DNA of 64,000 nucleotides from Saprospira grandis DSM 2844 (GTDB lineage Bacteria; Bacteroidota; Bacteroidia; Chitinophagales; Saprospiraceae): NCBI RefSeq assembly GCF_000275825.1, contig NZ_JH719942.1, forward strand, positions 2,120,160-2,184,159. Direction: 5' to 3'. Position numbers and translations under genes: made by a program. The notes below the pieces were generated by a model. It was not told the origin of the DNA. It was given only the letters and a program-made list of their open reading frames with translations, and made no database searches. Below are positions 33,610-41,513 of the stretch, piece after piece (the first letter of the stretch is position 1; every line of letters begins with the position of its first letter).

Positions 33610-35094
33610 TTAGACTAAGTTGTATCGTTTGGGGGCGATTAAACTGTGTGGGTCTAGGCTATTTTTAATTTCTTTGATGGTTTGCCAGAACGCGTCCTCT
33701 TCATTTTGGCAAAAAAGGGCCATTTGTTCAGTAGAGAGGCGATAGGGAAAAATGGCTAGTTTTTCGGCTGCTTCTTGGAGGACCCTTTGGCTCCATTTCT
33801 TTGCATTTTTGCTTGCTTCGGGGTCATTCCGGTCAAAATATACGCGGAAAAAGCCTTCGAAGGTAGTATCATCTAGGCTAGCAAGATTATAGAAAGGGCG
33901 GACTTTCATATCGAGGCTAATCTTATAAATAAGCTCCATAAGTTCTAGACAAGACGGGCCGTGAAAAGGAACTGCAAGAAGGGCTACGGCCATACCTGGA
34001 AAATTTTTATTAGTATCTACTTCATGAGCTGATTGCACAGAAGTTTGTTGGAGTTTGGCCATAGTTTGGATACTATAATCTGAAGGGCAGCCATTATAGA
34101 GGTCTCTTAGTACTTCTTGGTAGGGGTGGCTACAGCTTGTTGTGCTGCTGCTAGAAACAAACTCAATTTTTTGACAATATTGGGCGAGTTGTAGGGATAG
34201 CTCTGTTTGTAAAAACTGAAGCAGGCTAGTACTGCCCGAAAAAGACCCTATAAGGGTCCATTGTCCATTGTAGTCAAAGGGATTGCCTTCAGTGGTTCGA
34301 GGGTCATTTTTATTGGTGAGTAAAATTCCCTCATTGAGCATATTACCTTGTCGGAGTTTTCTGAGCTTTTGGATAATAGGAGTTAGCTGCTCCTCTTGGA
34401 AGTCGGCAAAAAAAAGAATTCCGCTGCTTTGCGGTTGTAATTGGATAATGGCTCTAGTTGTGATTCCTAGATTAGATTGCGTGAACAGTCCGTTGAGATC
34501 GGGGCCTAGGCCGGCAGAATAATAAATAGGTGGGGGAGAGCTAGATGTTTTGTGAAAATGCCAGAGGCCTGTCTGTAGCCATTTGCCTGAAGGGAGCAAG
34601 ATTTCTAGGCCCAAAAGGCGTTGTCGTCTATGAAAAAAGGCAGAAGCGCCACGATCTAGAATATTGCCCAGAATACTTGTTGATTGAGAAGACCCAGTGA
34701 GTGGAAATTTTAGTGCAAGCTGGTGTCTTTCTAGGTAGTCATGTAGGTCTTTTTGAGTCACTCCAGCACCAATGATAGCATACTCTAGTTCCTCAGATAC
34801 CTCTATAGACTTCCATTGATTAAGGTTGATCAAAACGGCGGGCCCCTCTACGGGGAGCTTTGACCCTAGCCCCCAGTTAAAGCCAGAGCTAATAGGGTAT
34901 AGTTTAAGCCCTTCTTTCTTTGCTAAGGCTAAAATAGCCGCCAATTCTTCTTGGCTAGTTGGGCGTAGCTCGGCAAGAATATTTGGGGCCGGGTATTCGG
35001 TGAGGTTTTCTTTGGCTGCCTTAGGAGCCATAGATATAGCCATGGCTGGAAGAATACCTAAAAAGTATTCTTCTAGAGTAGAAATAGAGTACAT
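33610..35094 (-). CDS. FAD-linked oxidase (VAO/PCMH family)
   Basis: This 494-residue protein has an N-terminal FAD-binding PCMH domain (ILAELRPTSQEELAAILALAKKEGLKLYPISSGFNWGLGSK, LINLNQWKSIEV, AIIGAGVTQKDLHDYL, GSSQSTSILGNILDRGAS, YYSAGLGPDLNGLFTQSNLGITT). A C-terminal substrate domain ends with PYRLS. A covalent-flavin His or Cys is not obvious. Enzymes of this group oxidise phenols, alcohols or lactones; the substrate here is unknown. The acyltransferase-like gene lies 12 bp upstream, so the two probably act together. Confidence 0.85.
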   Translation of the reverse strand: MYSISTLEEYFLGILPAMAISMAPKAAKENLTEYPAPNILAELRPTSQEELAAILALAKKEGLKLYPISSGFNWGLGSKLPVEGPAVLINLNQWKSIEVSEELEYAIIGAGVTQKDLHDYLERHQLALKFPLTGSSQSTSILGNILDRGASAFFHRRQRLLGLEILLPSGKWLQTGLWHFHKTSSSPPPIYYSAGLGPDLNGLFTQSNLGITTRAIIQLQPQSSGILFFADFQEEQLTPIIQKLRKLRQGNMLNEGILLTNKNDPRTTEGNPFDYNGQWTLIGSFSGSTSLLQFLQTELSLQLAQYCQKIEFVSSSSTTSCSHPYQEVLRDLYNGCPSDYSIQTMAKLQQTSVQSAHEVDTNKNFPGMAVALLAVPFHGPSCLELMELIYKISLDMKVRPFYNLASLDDTTFEGFFRVYFDRNDPEASKNAKKWSQRVLQEAAEKLAIFPYRLSTEQMALFCQNEEDAFWQTIKEIKNSLDPHSLIAPKRYNLV

Positions 35095-35106
35095 GTTTAG
35101 TTGAAG

Positions 35107-35718
35107 TTAGTTGCAAGTAGCCGGACTGGCTTGAGCAAGTTGAAGAGATAAACCTAACTCCATTAAAGTAGACGTGTAGCGATCATCTGGATAACAATAC
35201 TCGCTTCGGCCAAAGGCATTAGGGACAGGGCTAAAGCTATATTCTGTAAATATAGCCTTTGTATGCTCAGGAGGCATCGCTAGCAAATAGTCTAGCTGCA
35301 TTTTTTTTCCCAGATCTATACAAAGACCAATCAAATGTTGTAATAGTCCACATTTTCTTGCCCTAGGAGCCACCCAAGCTCCACAGATTTCAGCAAGTTG
35401 GCCTTTATGACGACAAATTTTAGGAAGTAAGTCGGGGCTGTCTACACAAATAGCATGGCTGAGTGGCAACTCATAAGGTTGTTGCTCCAAACGCTCTAAA
35501 CGAATTCCTGCGAGTATTTCATCAAATTCATCATAAACAGCAAAAACAGTGACAGCAGGCTGATTATACCAAGGGGATAAAGTAGAACCCAAGGGGCCAA
35601 CACCAAAAGCCGCTAAGACCTCCAAATGCTTCTGATGGTAGTCTCTAGACAACTCAGGCTCTGCTATAGCATTAAATTGCTTAATGCGATAACTTAAGTA
35701 AGGGGGATGGAAAAACAT
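35107..35718 (-). CDS. N-acyltransferase-like (GNAT-fold) protein
   Basis: This 203-residue protein has a segment EICGAWVAPRARKCGLLQHLIGLC that fits the acyl-CoA-binding strand and loop of GNAT proteins. It is preceded by IRLERLEQQPYELPLSHAI, reminiscent of autoinducer-synthase-like or FeeM-like N-acyl synthases, which share this fold. It is first in a two-gene operon with an FAD oxidase. Similarity is weak, and a non-acetyltransferase role is possible. Confidence 0.55.
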   Translation of the reverse strand: MFFHPPYLSYRIKQFNAIAEPELSRDYHQKHLEVLAAFGVGPLGSTLSPWYNQPAVTVFAVYDEFDEILAGIRLERLEQQPYELPLSHAICVDSPDLLPKICRHKGQLAEICGAWVAPRARKCGLLQHLIGLCIDLGKKMQLDYLLAMPPEHTKAIFTEYSFSPVPNAFGRSEYCYPDDRYTSTLMELGLSLQLAQASPATCN

Positions 35719-36053
35719 AGTAAACCGTGGTTCTGAATTAGCTAAGATAGGTCGTAGTTAATGATTATGCCGTCGGTTTATGCTTATTTGCTGGCCAACT
35801 GCAAATATAGCAAAATATATAGTTGTGGAAAATAATCTAAAACTTTCCTCAAGTTTTGTTTGAAGTTATAGTTTTGCAAACTGACTACCTTAGCCGTTTC
35901 TCCTTACTTTTAGTCCAAAATAATCTTGAAGTAGCTGAAAACTCAGCGCTAAGAAAAAAAATAGAGAAGCCAAGACCGCAACTTTATAATTTAATCCGTA
36001 ATTTAGCCCCCTAAAGGACAAATTTTGTCATTCAACACCTAACTATATAGGCT
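35719..36053. other. 335-bp divergent intergenic region
   Basis: AT-rich DNA between the acyltransferase-like gene (minus) and deoC (plus). It holds the minus-strand -7 box at 35802-35809. No plus-strand promoter could be fixed. There is no repeat element here, which makes it one of the few long intergenic regions without one. Confidence 0.5.
35802..35809 (-). promoter_or_regulatory. -7 box for the acyltransferase/FAD-oxidase operon
   Basis: On the minus strand TATATTTG matches TAnnTTTG, about 85 bp upstream of the ATG at 35718. No clear -33 TTTG at the usual distance. Confidence 0.45.
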
Positions 36054-36716
36054 ATGAATTTAGCTGACGCTATAGAACATACTTTTTTAAAAGCAAATGC
36101 TAGCTCTTCTGACATCGAACAACTTTGTCAAGAGGCTATCGATCATAAATTTGCAGGGGTTTGTATCCCGCCTTTTCACGTTAATACGGCCAAGTACTTT
36201 TTAGCCAATTTTGAGCAACGCCCCAAAATTGTTACCGTCATAGGCTTCCCTATGGGCTACTCAACCATTTCTGCAAAAGTAGAAGAGGCCAAAAGAGCTA
36301 CCGCCGAAGGCGCCGATGAGGTCGATATGGTCGTTAATCTTGCCGCCGTTATGGATGGCGAGTGGAGCTATGTGCAAAATGATATCGACTCGGTTACCCG
36401 AGCGGTGCACCTACACGGAAGCACCCTCAAGGTTATCCTAGAAACTAGCCTGCTCGATAATATCCAAATGCAACGCCTCTGCGATATTTGTATGGAAATT
36501 GGCGTAGACTATGTCAAAACTTCTACCGGTTTTCAAGGCGGAGCTAGCCCTGAGGTGGTCCGCCAACTCAAAGGCTTTCTCAAAGGATCTGAAGTGAAAA
36601 TTAAGGCCTCTGGCGGAATCAAAACCCCAGAACAAGCCCAACAACTTATTCAGGCCGGCGCTAGCCGATTGGGGACCTCTTCTGGCCTCGAATTAACTCA
36701 AGCCGCCAAAAAATAA
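36054..36716 (+). CDS. deoC: deoxyribose-phosphate aldolase
   Basis: This 220-residue class I aldolase has the Schiff-base lysine motif VDYVKTSTGF, the KIKASGGIKTPEQAQQLI phosphate loop, and EGADEVDMVVN. It cleaves 2-deoxyribose 5-phosphate to acetaldehyde and glyceraldehyde 3-phosphate in deoxynucleoside breakdown. The length is standard. A SPOR-domain gene follows after 4 bp. Confidence 0.95.
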   Translation: MNLADAIEHTFLKANASSSDIEQLCQEAIDHKFAGVCIPPFHVNTAKYFLANFEQRPKIVTVIGFPMGYSTISAKVEEAKRATAEGADEVDMVVNLAAVMDGEWSYVQNDIDSVTRAVHLHGSTLKVILETSLLDNIQMQRLCDICMEIGVDYVKTSTGFQGGASPEVVRQLKGFLKGSEVKIKASGGIKTPEQAQQLIQAGASRLGTSSGLELTQAAKK

Positions 36717-36720
36717 GCTT

Positions 36721-37110
36721 ATGCGTCCCTTTTTTTTGCTCTTTTTTAGCCTTTTTTTCCTAAATTCGCTCAGCGCTCAGCAAGCCATAGAAAAAAATGA
36801 GGAGCCCAATATCCGAAGATTACTCGACCTTAGAAAAGAACTCAACTTTGAAGAAAATCGAGAAATTAAGGCCTGGGGCATCCAACTTATGGTGAGCCGC
36901 GATAAATATAACCTGCTAGAAAAGCAAACGCGATTTAACCGAAAAGAAGAAAAAAAAGCCAACTGGACCTACAAACAACCTTATTACCGACTAAATTGGG
37001 GCGCCTACTACACTAAATTAGAGGCCTATATGCAGCTCCAAAAAGTTAAAGAAGATTTTCCAGGCGCTTTCGTCTATAAAAATAATCAGGCAAAGGCTAG
37101 CGAGTTCTAA
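36721..37110 (+). CDS. exported SPOR-like protein
   Basis: This 129-residue protein has a signal peptide ending SLSAQ and a single C-terminal SPOR-like fold (WGIQLMVSRDKYNLLEKQ ... YYRLNWGAYYTKLEAYMQLQKVKEDFPGAFVYKN). SPOR domains bind denuded glycan strands of peptidoglycan. It is co-transcribed with deoC, a pairing that need not be functional. A terminator follows. Confidence 0.8.
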   Translation: MRPFFLLFFSLFFLNSLSAQQAIEKNEEPNIRRLLDLRKELNFEENREIKAWGIQLMVSRDKYNLLEKQTRFNRKEEKKANWTYKQPYYRLNWGAYYTKLEAYMQLQKVKEDFPGAFVYKNNQAKASEF

Positions 37111-37132
37111 ACCCGCAAACCTAAAGCCTTCA

Positions 37133-37164
37133 GCCACTCTCCTCTGGACGAGTGGCCTTTTTTT
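37133..37164 (+). terminator. Rho-independent terminator after the SPOR gene
   Basis: Stem CCACTC/GAGTGG with a 10-nt loop followed by CC and eight T residues. Confidence 0.75.
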
Positions 37165-37283
37165 TGTCTTTTTTTTAGCCAAAACTTGACAACACCCTTT
37201 TTTATGTTTATACTTGGTTTGTATCTGTGGCAACTAATTGTTTTATTTATCTAATCTGTACTATTTGTTACTGCTGTTATTTT

Positions 37284-37419
37284 GGGGCTGCCCCTCGCTT
37301 TGCTCGGGTCGGGCTGTGCCGCAGCTCGCAGGTCTGCTCGGCCCTGCGGCGGCTTCGCCGCCTGGGTCTGGCCTTCGGCCACTGCTATCCATCCCTCAGC
37401 CGAGGCGGCTTCGCCGCCT
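37284..37419 (+). repeat. GC-rich hairpin-mosaic element, copy 14 (family A)
   Basis: Head GGGGCTGCCCC, imperfect hairpin 1 CTCGCTTTGCTCG, linker GGGTCGGGCTGTGCC, core GCTCGCAGGTCTGCTCGGCC, hairpin 2 GGCGGCTTCGCCGCC, hairpin 3 GGCCTTCGGCC, linker CTATCCATCCCTCAGCC and terminal AGGCGGCTTCGCCGCCT. The remaining 170 bp up to the first leucine-rich-repeat gene are AT-rich without a clear promoter. Confidence 0.88.
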
Positions 37420-37592
37420 AACTAGCGCCAAGCATCAGCCTAGACAAGTTCAGTACAGCTGGCTGCATGGGTCAGAAAATTAGTCACCTACTCTAGTGTA
37501 TACATTGAATGAATTAAAAAACAACGAAACATAGGCCTGTCGTTTAGGGCCTGTTGTTGGCCAATTCATTCTGCATTCATAAATCTATAAAC

Positions 37593-39125
37593 ATGAAAAC
37601 GAATTCTTATTTCTTGGCCTTTGTATTCTTGCTCTTGGCCAGCTTACCCATCTTGGCCCAGGAAGATGGAGAGTACTACTCTTTAGAAGAAGCCCTAGCC
37701 GCTGACCCCAAAGAGGTCTATGGCCTCTACCTTTCACAAGAGAACTTTAGCAGCGGCCTTCCCAAAGGCCTAGAGGCCTTTACTAATCTCAAGGAATTGA
37801 TGATAAACAATAGTAAACTGAGCAAGTTGAGCGATATCTGGGGCGCTTTTCCCAATTTGGAGTATTTGGACCTAAGCGATAATCGTATTGAAGAACTCCC
37901 CCCCAGCTTTAGCCAGTTGAGCAAACTGAAAACGCTTTCTTTGTCTCATAGCAGAATTGGTTCAGCTTCCCTCAAGCAAATTGCAGCCCTTAAGAACCTA
38001 GAAGAACTTAGCTTATCTAATGATACAACATTTCGTTCGGCCAATTGGGATGCCTTCGCTAGCCTGAAAAAACTCAAAAAATTAGAGCTGGACGGCTGCT
38101 GGCTTAAAGAATTTCCTAAAGTCTTTGCTCAACTGCCTGCCTTGACCTATCTAGACCTACACACGCATACTATTGAAGAAATTAGCGTCTCTTTTGGCCC
38201 AAACTTAGAATACTTAGACCTAAGTGAGAGTCGTTTAACATCTCTGGATATTGAGGCTAAAGGTTTAAAGAGTTTATTGATCGCATCTCCAATTCGCAGA
38301 TTTCCTAAGCGATTGGATCAACTGACTTACCTCAACTTGCAGGGCTCTATACACTCCAATATACCTTCTGAAATTATGGCTTATAGCCAACTTAAAGAAT
38401 TAGTTTTTCGTGGTACTACTATGCGTGAAGTATCTGCAAATTTAACTCAACTTAAGCATCTAGAAAAACTAGACCTAAGTCGTAATGAAATAGAAGAACT
38501 TCCTGCCTTTTTTTCCGAACTCCCTAACTTAAAAGAGTTGAATTTAGATAGTAATCTTTTGAGGGTTAATAGTTTAAAGGAGCCAATGAGAAAGCTGAAG
38601 GTACTTAGTATTAACCACAATATAGTGACAATGAAGGAAACTTTCTTTAAGGGGAAGTATATGCCAGCCTTAGAAGAGCTTTATATGAGTCGTGGTAGCT
38701 GTTATAATACGCCAGATTTTACTGGGGCAAATCAGTTGAAAATTATTTATATGGATGACCATAGTGTAAGTAATGTTCATCCTTCTTTGGCAGAGCTCCC
38801 ATTACTAGAAGTATTGGATCTCTCTGGTAATGAGGAGTTAATTTTTCCAGCAGGGATGGAGAAGCTCCCCCTCACTAGCCTTAATATTTCTTCTTGTACA
38901 AATTATTTTGGGGACGATGGTAAGATCTACGATTTTCCGGCCTTTATCGCCAAATTACGGAATCTAGAATTCCTAGAAATAGCCAATGTTCCTTATGCTG
39001 AATTACCTGATAATTGGGCCTCTAAAGCGATCCTAGACTATTTGGATGTTTCTGGAACAAAGCTGCCTTATAAAGAGATCAAAGAGATTGGAGTTGATCT
39101 AGAGGAATGCACAATTGTTAGATAA
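37593..39125 (+). CDS. secreted leucine-rich repeat protein, first of a tandem pair
   Basis: 510 residues from ATG 37593 with a signal peptide ending LPILAQ. After a short conserved N-terminal cap (EDGEYYSLEEALA), a series of about 15 leucine-rich repeats of the form LxxLxxLxLSxNxIxxLP runs to the C-terminus (LEYLDLSDNRIEELP, LKELNLDSNLL). Such solenoids bind proteins; location is periplasmic or extracellular. No T9SS or anchor signal was recognised. It is a close paralogue of the next gene, and the two share upstream sequence and 3' hairpins. Confidence 0.87.
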   Translation: MKTNSYFLAFVFLLLASLPILAQEDGEYYSLEEALAADPKEVYGLYLSQENFSSGLPKGLEAFTNLKELMINNSKLSKLSDIWGAFPNLEYLDLSDNRIEELPPSFSQLSKLKTLSLSHSRIGSASLKQIAALKNLEELSLSNDTTFRSANWDAFASLKKLKKLELDGCWLKEFPKVFAQLPALTYLDLHTHTIEEISVSFGPNLEYLDLSESRLTSLDIEAKGLKSLLIASPIRRFPKRLDQLTYLNLQGSIHSNIPSEIMAYSQLKELVFRGTTMREVSANLTQLKHLEKLDLSRNEIEELPAFFSELPNLKELNLDSNLLRVNSLKEPMRKLKVLSINHNIVTMKETFFKGKYMPALEELYMSRGSCYNTPDFTGANQLKIIYMDDHSVSNVHPSLAELPLLEVLDLSGNEELIFPAGMEKLPLTSLNISSCTNYFGDDGKIYDFPAFIAKLRNLEFLEIANVPYAELPDNWASKAILDYLDVSGTKLPYKEIKEIGVDLEECTIVR

Positions 39126-39147
39126 TAAACGCTAATTAGTTTAAAAT

Positions 39148-39181
39148 AACAGCCCCAACTGCCTCGCTAGTTGGGGCTGTT
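39148..39181 (+). terminator. 3' hairpin of the first leucine-rich-repeat gene
   Basis: A perfect 13-bp stem AACAGCCCCAACT with an 8-nt loop. Only a short T-poor tail follows (TATACTTTATTT), so termination may be weak. The same stem sequence follows the second gene. Confidence 0.65.
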
Positions 39182-39305
39182 ATACTTTATTTAAGGCCCA
39201 AAAAAGAGGCGCTTTGCGCTAAAAGTATACTATTTTAACAACTTGGAAACAGTTGGCACAATTATCAGTAAATTAGCTCATTAGTAACATTTAAAATCTA
39301 TAAAC

Positions 39306-40841
39306 ATGAAAACGAATTCCCTTTATTTACCCTTCTTGTTTTTGCTTTTGGCCAGTTTTCCCATCTTGGCCCAAGAAGATGGAGAGTACTACTCTTTAGA
39401 AGAAGCCCTAGCCGCTAATCCAAAAGAAGTCTATATCCTTGATCTTTCAGAAGAGAGCTTTAGCCGCCTTCCCGAAAGCCTAATGGCCTTTACTAACCTC
39501 AAGGAATTGAGCGTGAATGGGATTGAACTGAGCGAAATGGGCGACATTTGGGGGGCTTTCCCCAATTTGGAGTATTTGGACCTAGACGATAATGCCATAC
39601 AGACGCTTCCTTCTAGTCTTAGCCAATTGAGTAGGCTGAAAACGCTTTATTTGGCCAGTAATGAACTTGGTCCAGAGGCCCTAAAGCAAATTGCCGCTAT
39701 CCAAAGTCTAGAAGAACTCAATTTATCTAGAAATACAGCAATAACCGGCGCCGATTGGAGCGTCCTTGCTAGCCTGAAAAAACTCAAAACATTAGAGTTG
39801 CTTCGCCTTAATCTTAAGGAATGCCCCAAGGTTTTGGGCCAACTTCCTGCCTTAAATTATCTGGACCTAGGCGAAAATAAAATTGAAGAAATTAAGCTTT
39901 CTTTTGGGGCCAATTTGCAAAACCTAGATTTAAGCAAGAATCCCCTGCATACTCTAGATATTCAGGCCGAAGGTTTGAAGGATTTGTTTTTGGATCGCAC
40001 AAAAATTCAAAATCTGCCCAATCAATTGGCCCAACTCAATTACCTGAGCTTGGATAACTGTGGCATGGAGGAGGTCCCCAGCCAAATTATTGCCTATAGC
40101 CAACTTAAAGAATTGAGCCTTATTGGAAATGAAATTGCCGAGCTGCCCGAAAGCTTAACGCAACTTCAACAATTAGAAGAGCTATTGCTGAGCAATAATA
40201 CCTTGATGGAAATTCCTGCCTTTTTTGCCCAAATTCCCAACTTGACAGAACTACATATAGATAACAATCTGCTTGTTGATAATAATTTGGAGGCGCCCAT
40301 GAAAAAGCTAAAGCTCCTTTACCTTAGTGAAAATCTTACTGGCCCCAGTTTCTTTAAGGGCCAATATATGCCTGCCCTAGAAGAGCTCTATATGAGTGAT
40401 TGCTTACTTTTTGGTACGCCAGATTTTACAGGCGCCACAAAGTTGAAAAGCATTTACTTGGATGGAAATATGATTGATAAAATTCATCCTTCTTTGGTAA
40501 CACTCCAAGAGCTAGAAGAATTGGACCTCTCTAATAATGAGAAGCTGATTTTTCCTAAAGGGATGGAAAAACTCCCCCTCATTAGCCTTAACATATCTTC
40601 TTGTATAGGTATGGATGACCTTTTGGATGATGATGTAGTCTATGAGTTTCCAGCCTTTATTGTGCAGCTTCCTAAGCTAGAATCGCTAGAAGTGGCCAAT
40701 ATGCCTTATGATAATCTGCCTAAGGTTTGGGCTTCTAAGGCCACCCTATTGTATTTAGATGTTTCTGGAACAAAGCTGTCTTATGAGCAAATCAAAGAAG
40801 TAGGGCTTCATCATGATAAATGTGATATTATTTGGGAATAA
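39306..40841 (+). CDS. secreted leucine-rich repeat protein, second of a tandem pair
   Basis: 511 residues, with a signal peptide ending FPILAQ and the same architecture as the preceding gene. The N-terminal 60 residues and the repeats near 330-400 are almost the same (EDGEYYSLEEALAANPKEVY, YMPALEELYMSD.). The consensus LRR is clearer in this copy (LEELLLSNNTLMEIP). The 5' flank (CTATAAACATGAAAACGAAT) is also shared. The pair probably arose by tandem duplication, and one copy has since drifted. Confidence 0.88.
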   Translation: MKTNSLYLPFLFLLLASFPILAQEDGEYYSLEEALAANPKEVYILDLSEESFSRLPESLMAFTNLKELSVNGIELSEMGDIWGAFPNLEYLDLDDNAIQTLPSSLSQLSRLKTLYLASNELGPEALKQIAAIQSLEELNLSRNTAITGADWSVLASLKKLKTLELLRLNLKECPKVLGQLPALNYLDLGENKIEEIKLSFGANLQNLDLSKNPLHTLDIQAEGLKDLFLDRTKIQNLPNQLAQLNYLSLDNCGMEEVPSQIIAYSQLKELSLIGNEIAELPESLTQLQQLEELLLSNNTLMEIPAFFAQIPNLTELHIDNNLLVDNNLEAPMKKLKLLYLSENLTGPSFFKGQYMPALEELYMSDCLLFGTPDFTGATKLKSIYLDGNMIDKIHPSLVTLQELEELDLSNNEKLIFPKGMEKLPLISLNISSCIGMDDLLDDDVVYEFPAFIVQLPKLESLEVANMPYDNLPKVWASKATLLYLDVSGTKLSYEQIKEVGLHHDKCDIIWE

Positions 40842-40859
40842 CCGCCCATTGGCCTGAAA

Positions 40860-40897
40860 ACAACAGCCCCAACTAGCAGGCTAGTTGGGGCTGTTGT
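40860..40897 (+). terminator. 3' hairpin of the second leucine-rich-repeat gene
   Basis: A perfect 17-bp stem ACAACAGCCCCAACTAG with a CAGG loop. No T tract follows, so it may protect the mRNA end or work with a downstream signal. It is the duplicate of the hairpin at 39148, with a longer stem. Confidence 0.65.
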
Positions 40898-40905
40898 GGT
40901 CCAGA

Positions 40906-41052
40906 AAGGCGGCGCAGCCGCCTTGGCTGAGGGATGGATAGGGGGGCGGCGCAGCCGCAGACCCAGCTTTTGAGCAAAGCGAAAAAGCGCAGGGCCGAGC
41001 AGACCTGCGAGCCCCGACACAGCCCGACCCGGCCAAAGGCCGGGGCAGCCCC
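40906..41052 (-). repeat. GC-rich hairpin-mosaic element, copy 15 (family A)
   Basis: On the minus strand: head GGGGCTGCCCC, hairpin 1 GGCCTTTGGCC, linker GGGTCGGGCTGTGTC, core GCTCGCAGGTCTGCTCGGCC, hairpin 2 with arms GCTTTT/AAAAGC, hairpin 3 CGGCTGCGCCG, linker CTATCCATCCCTCAGCC and terminal AAGGCGGCTGCGCCGCCTT. The head lies 8 bp past the stop of the minus-strand gene that follows. Confidence 0.88.
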
Positions 41053-41060
41053 CAAAAAAA

Positions 41061-41435
41061 TTAAATCACTCTTTTGTAGAATCGAATAAACCAAATGCGG
41101 GCTACCTGTAGCTTTAGGCTCTTGATTTCGGGCTTGAGCAAATTGTTGCCGATCTTCATTTTAAAGCGATAATTGCCATTGCCCAAAGCCTTGCCCGGCT
41201 GGTCAAATAAAACGGTGCCCTTGATTTTATTATAGTCTTCTCCGGCTTTTGTCGACTTAAACTGAATGTCTTTGATCTTCTCGTTTTTCTTCCGCACCTT
41301 CGGAATATATTCTTTGAGAGCGGCCTTAACCACCCGCTGAACAATGGGATGGTCAACAGAAAACTTGATCTTTTGGGCCGAGGCCGAGCTGGAAAAAAGG
41401 AGCAGCAAGAGGCCCATGAACAAACTGATACGCAT
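41061..41435 (-). CDS. small exported hypothetical protein
   Basis: 124 residues with a signal peptide ending SSASAQ; the mature part is a basic beta-strand-rich domain (KIKFSVDHPIVQRVVKAALKEYI, YNKIKGTVLFDQPGKALGNGNYRFKMKIGNNLL). Family unknown. It is divergent from uvrB across about 80 bp. Confidence 0.7.
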   Translation of the reverse strand: MRISLFMGLLLLLFSSSASAQKIKFSVDHPIVQRVVKAALKEYIPKVRKKNEKIKDIQFKSTKAGEDYNKIKGTVLFDQPGKALGNGNYRFKMKIGNNLLKPEIKSLKLQVARIWFIRFYKRVI

Positions 41436-41470
41436 AAGATTTGTTTTTAAAATAAAAGATAGGATGAATA

Positions 41471-41503
41471 TTGATTGCGCCTAAGGCAAAAGTCGTATTT
41501 TTG
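41471..41503 (+). promoter_or_regulatory. promoter of uvrB
   Basis: TTG at 41471-41473 and TATTTTTG at 41496-41503, 22 bp apart. The -7 box ends only 10 bp before ATG 41514, so either the mRNA is nearly leaderless or translation starts at the ATG at 41526. Confidence 0.6.
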
Positions 41504-41513
41504 CCCCTCATTA

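Noticed and set aside
39190-39220. GGCGCTTTGCGCT near the first leucine-rich-repeat gene as a 24th repeat copy
   Set aside because: Only a single short hairpin is present, with no core or linker sequence.
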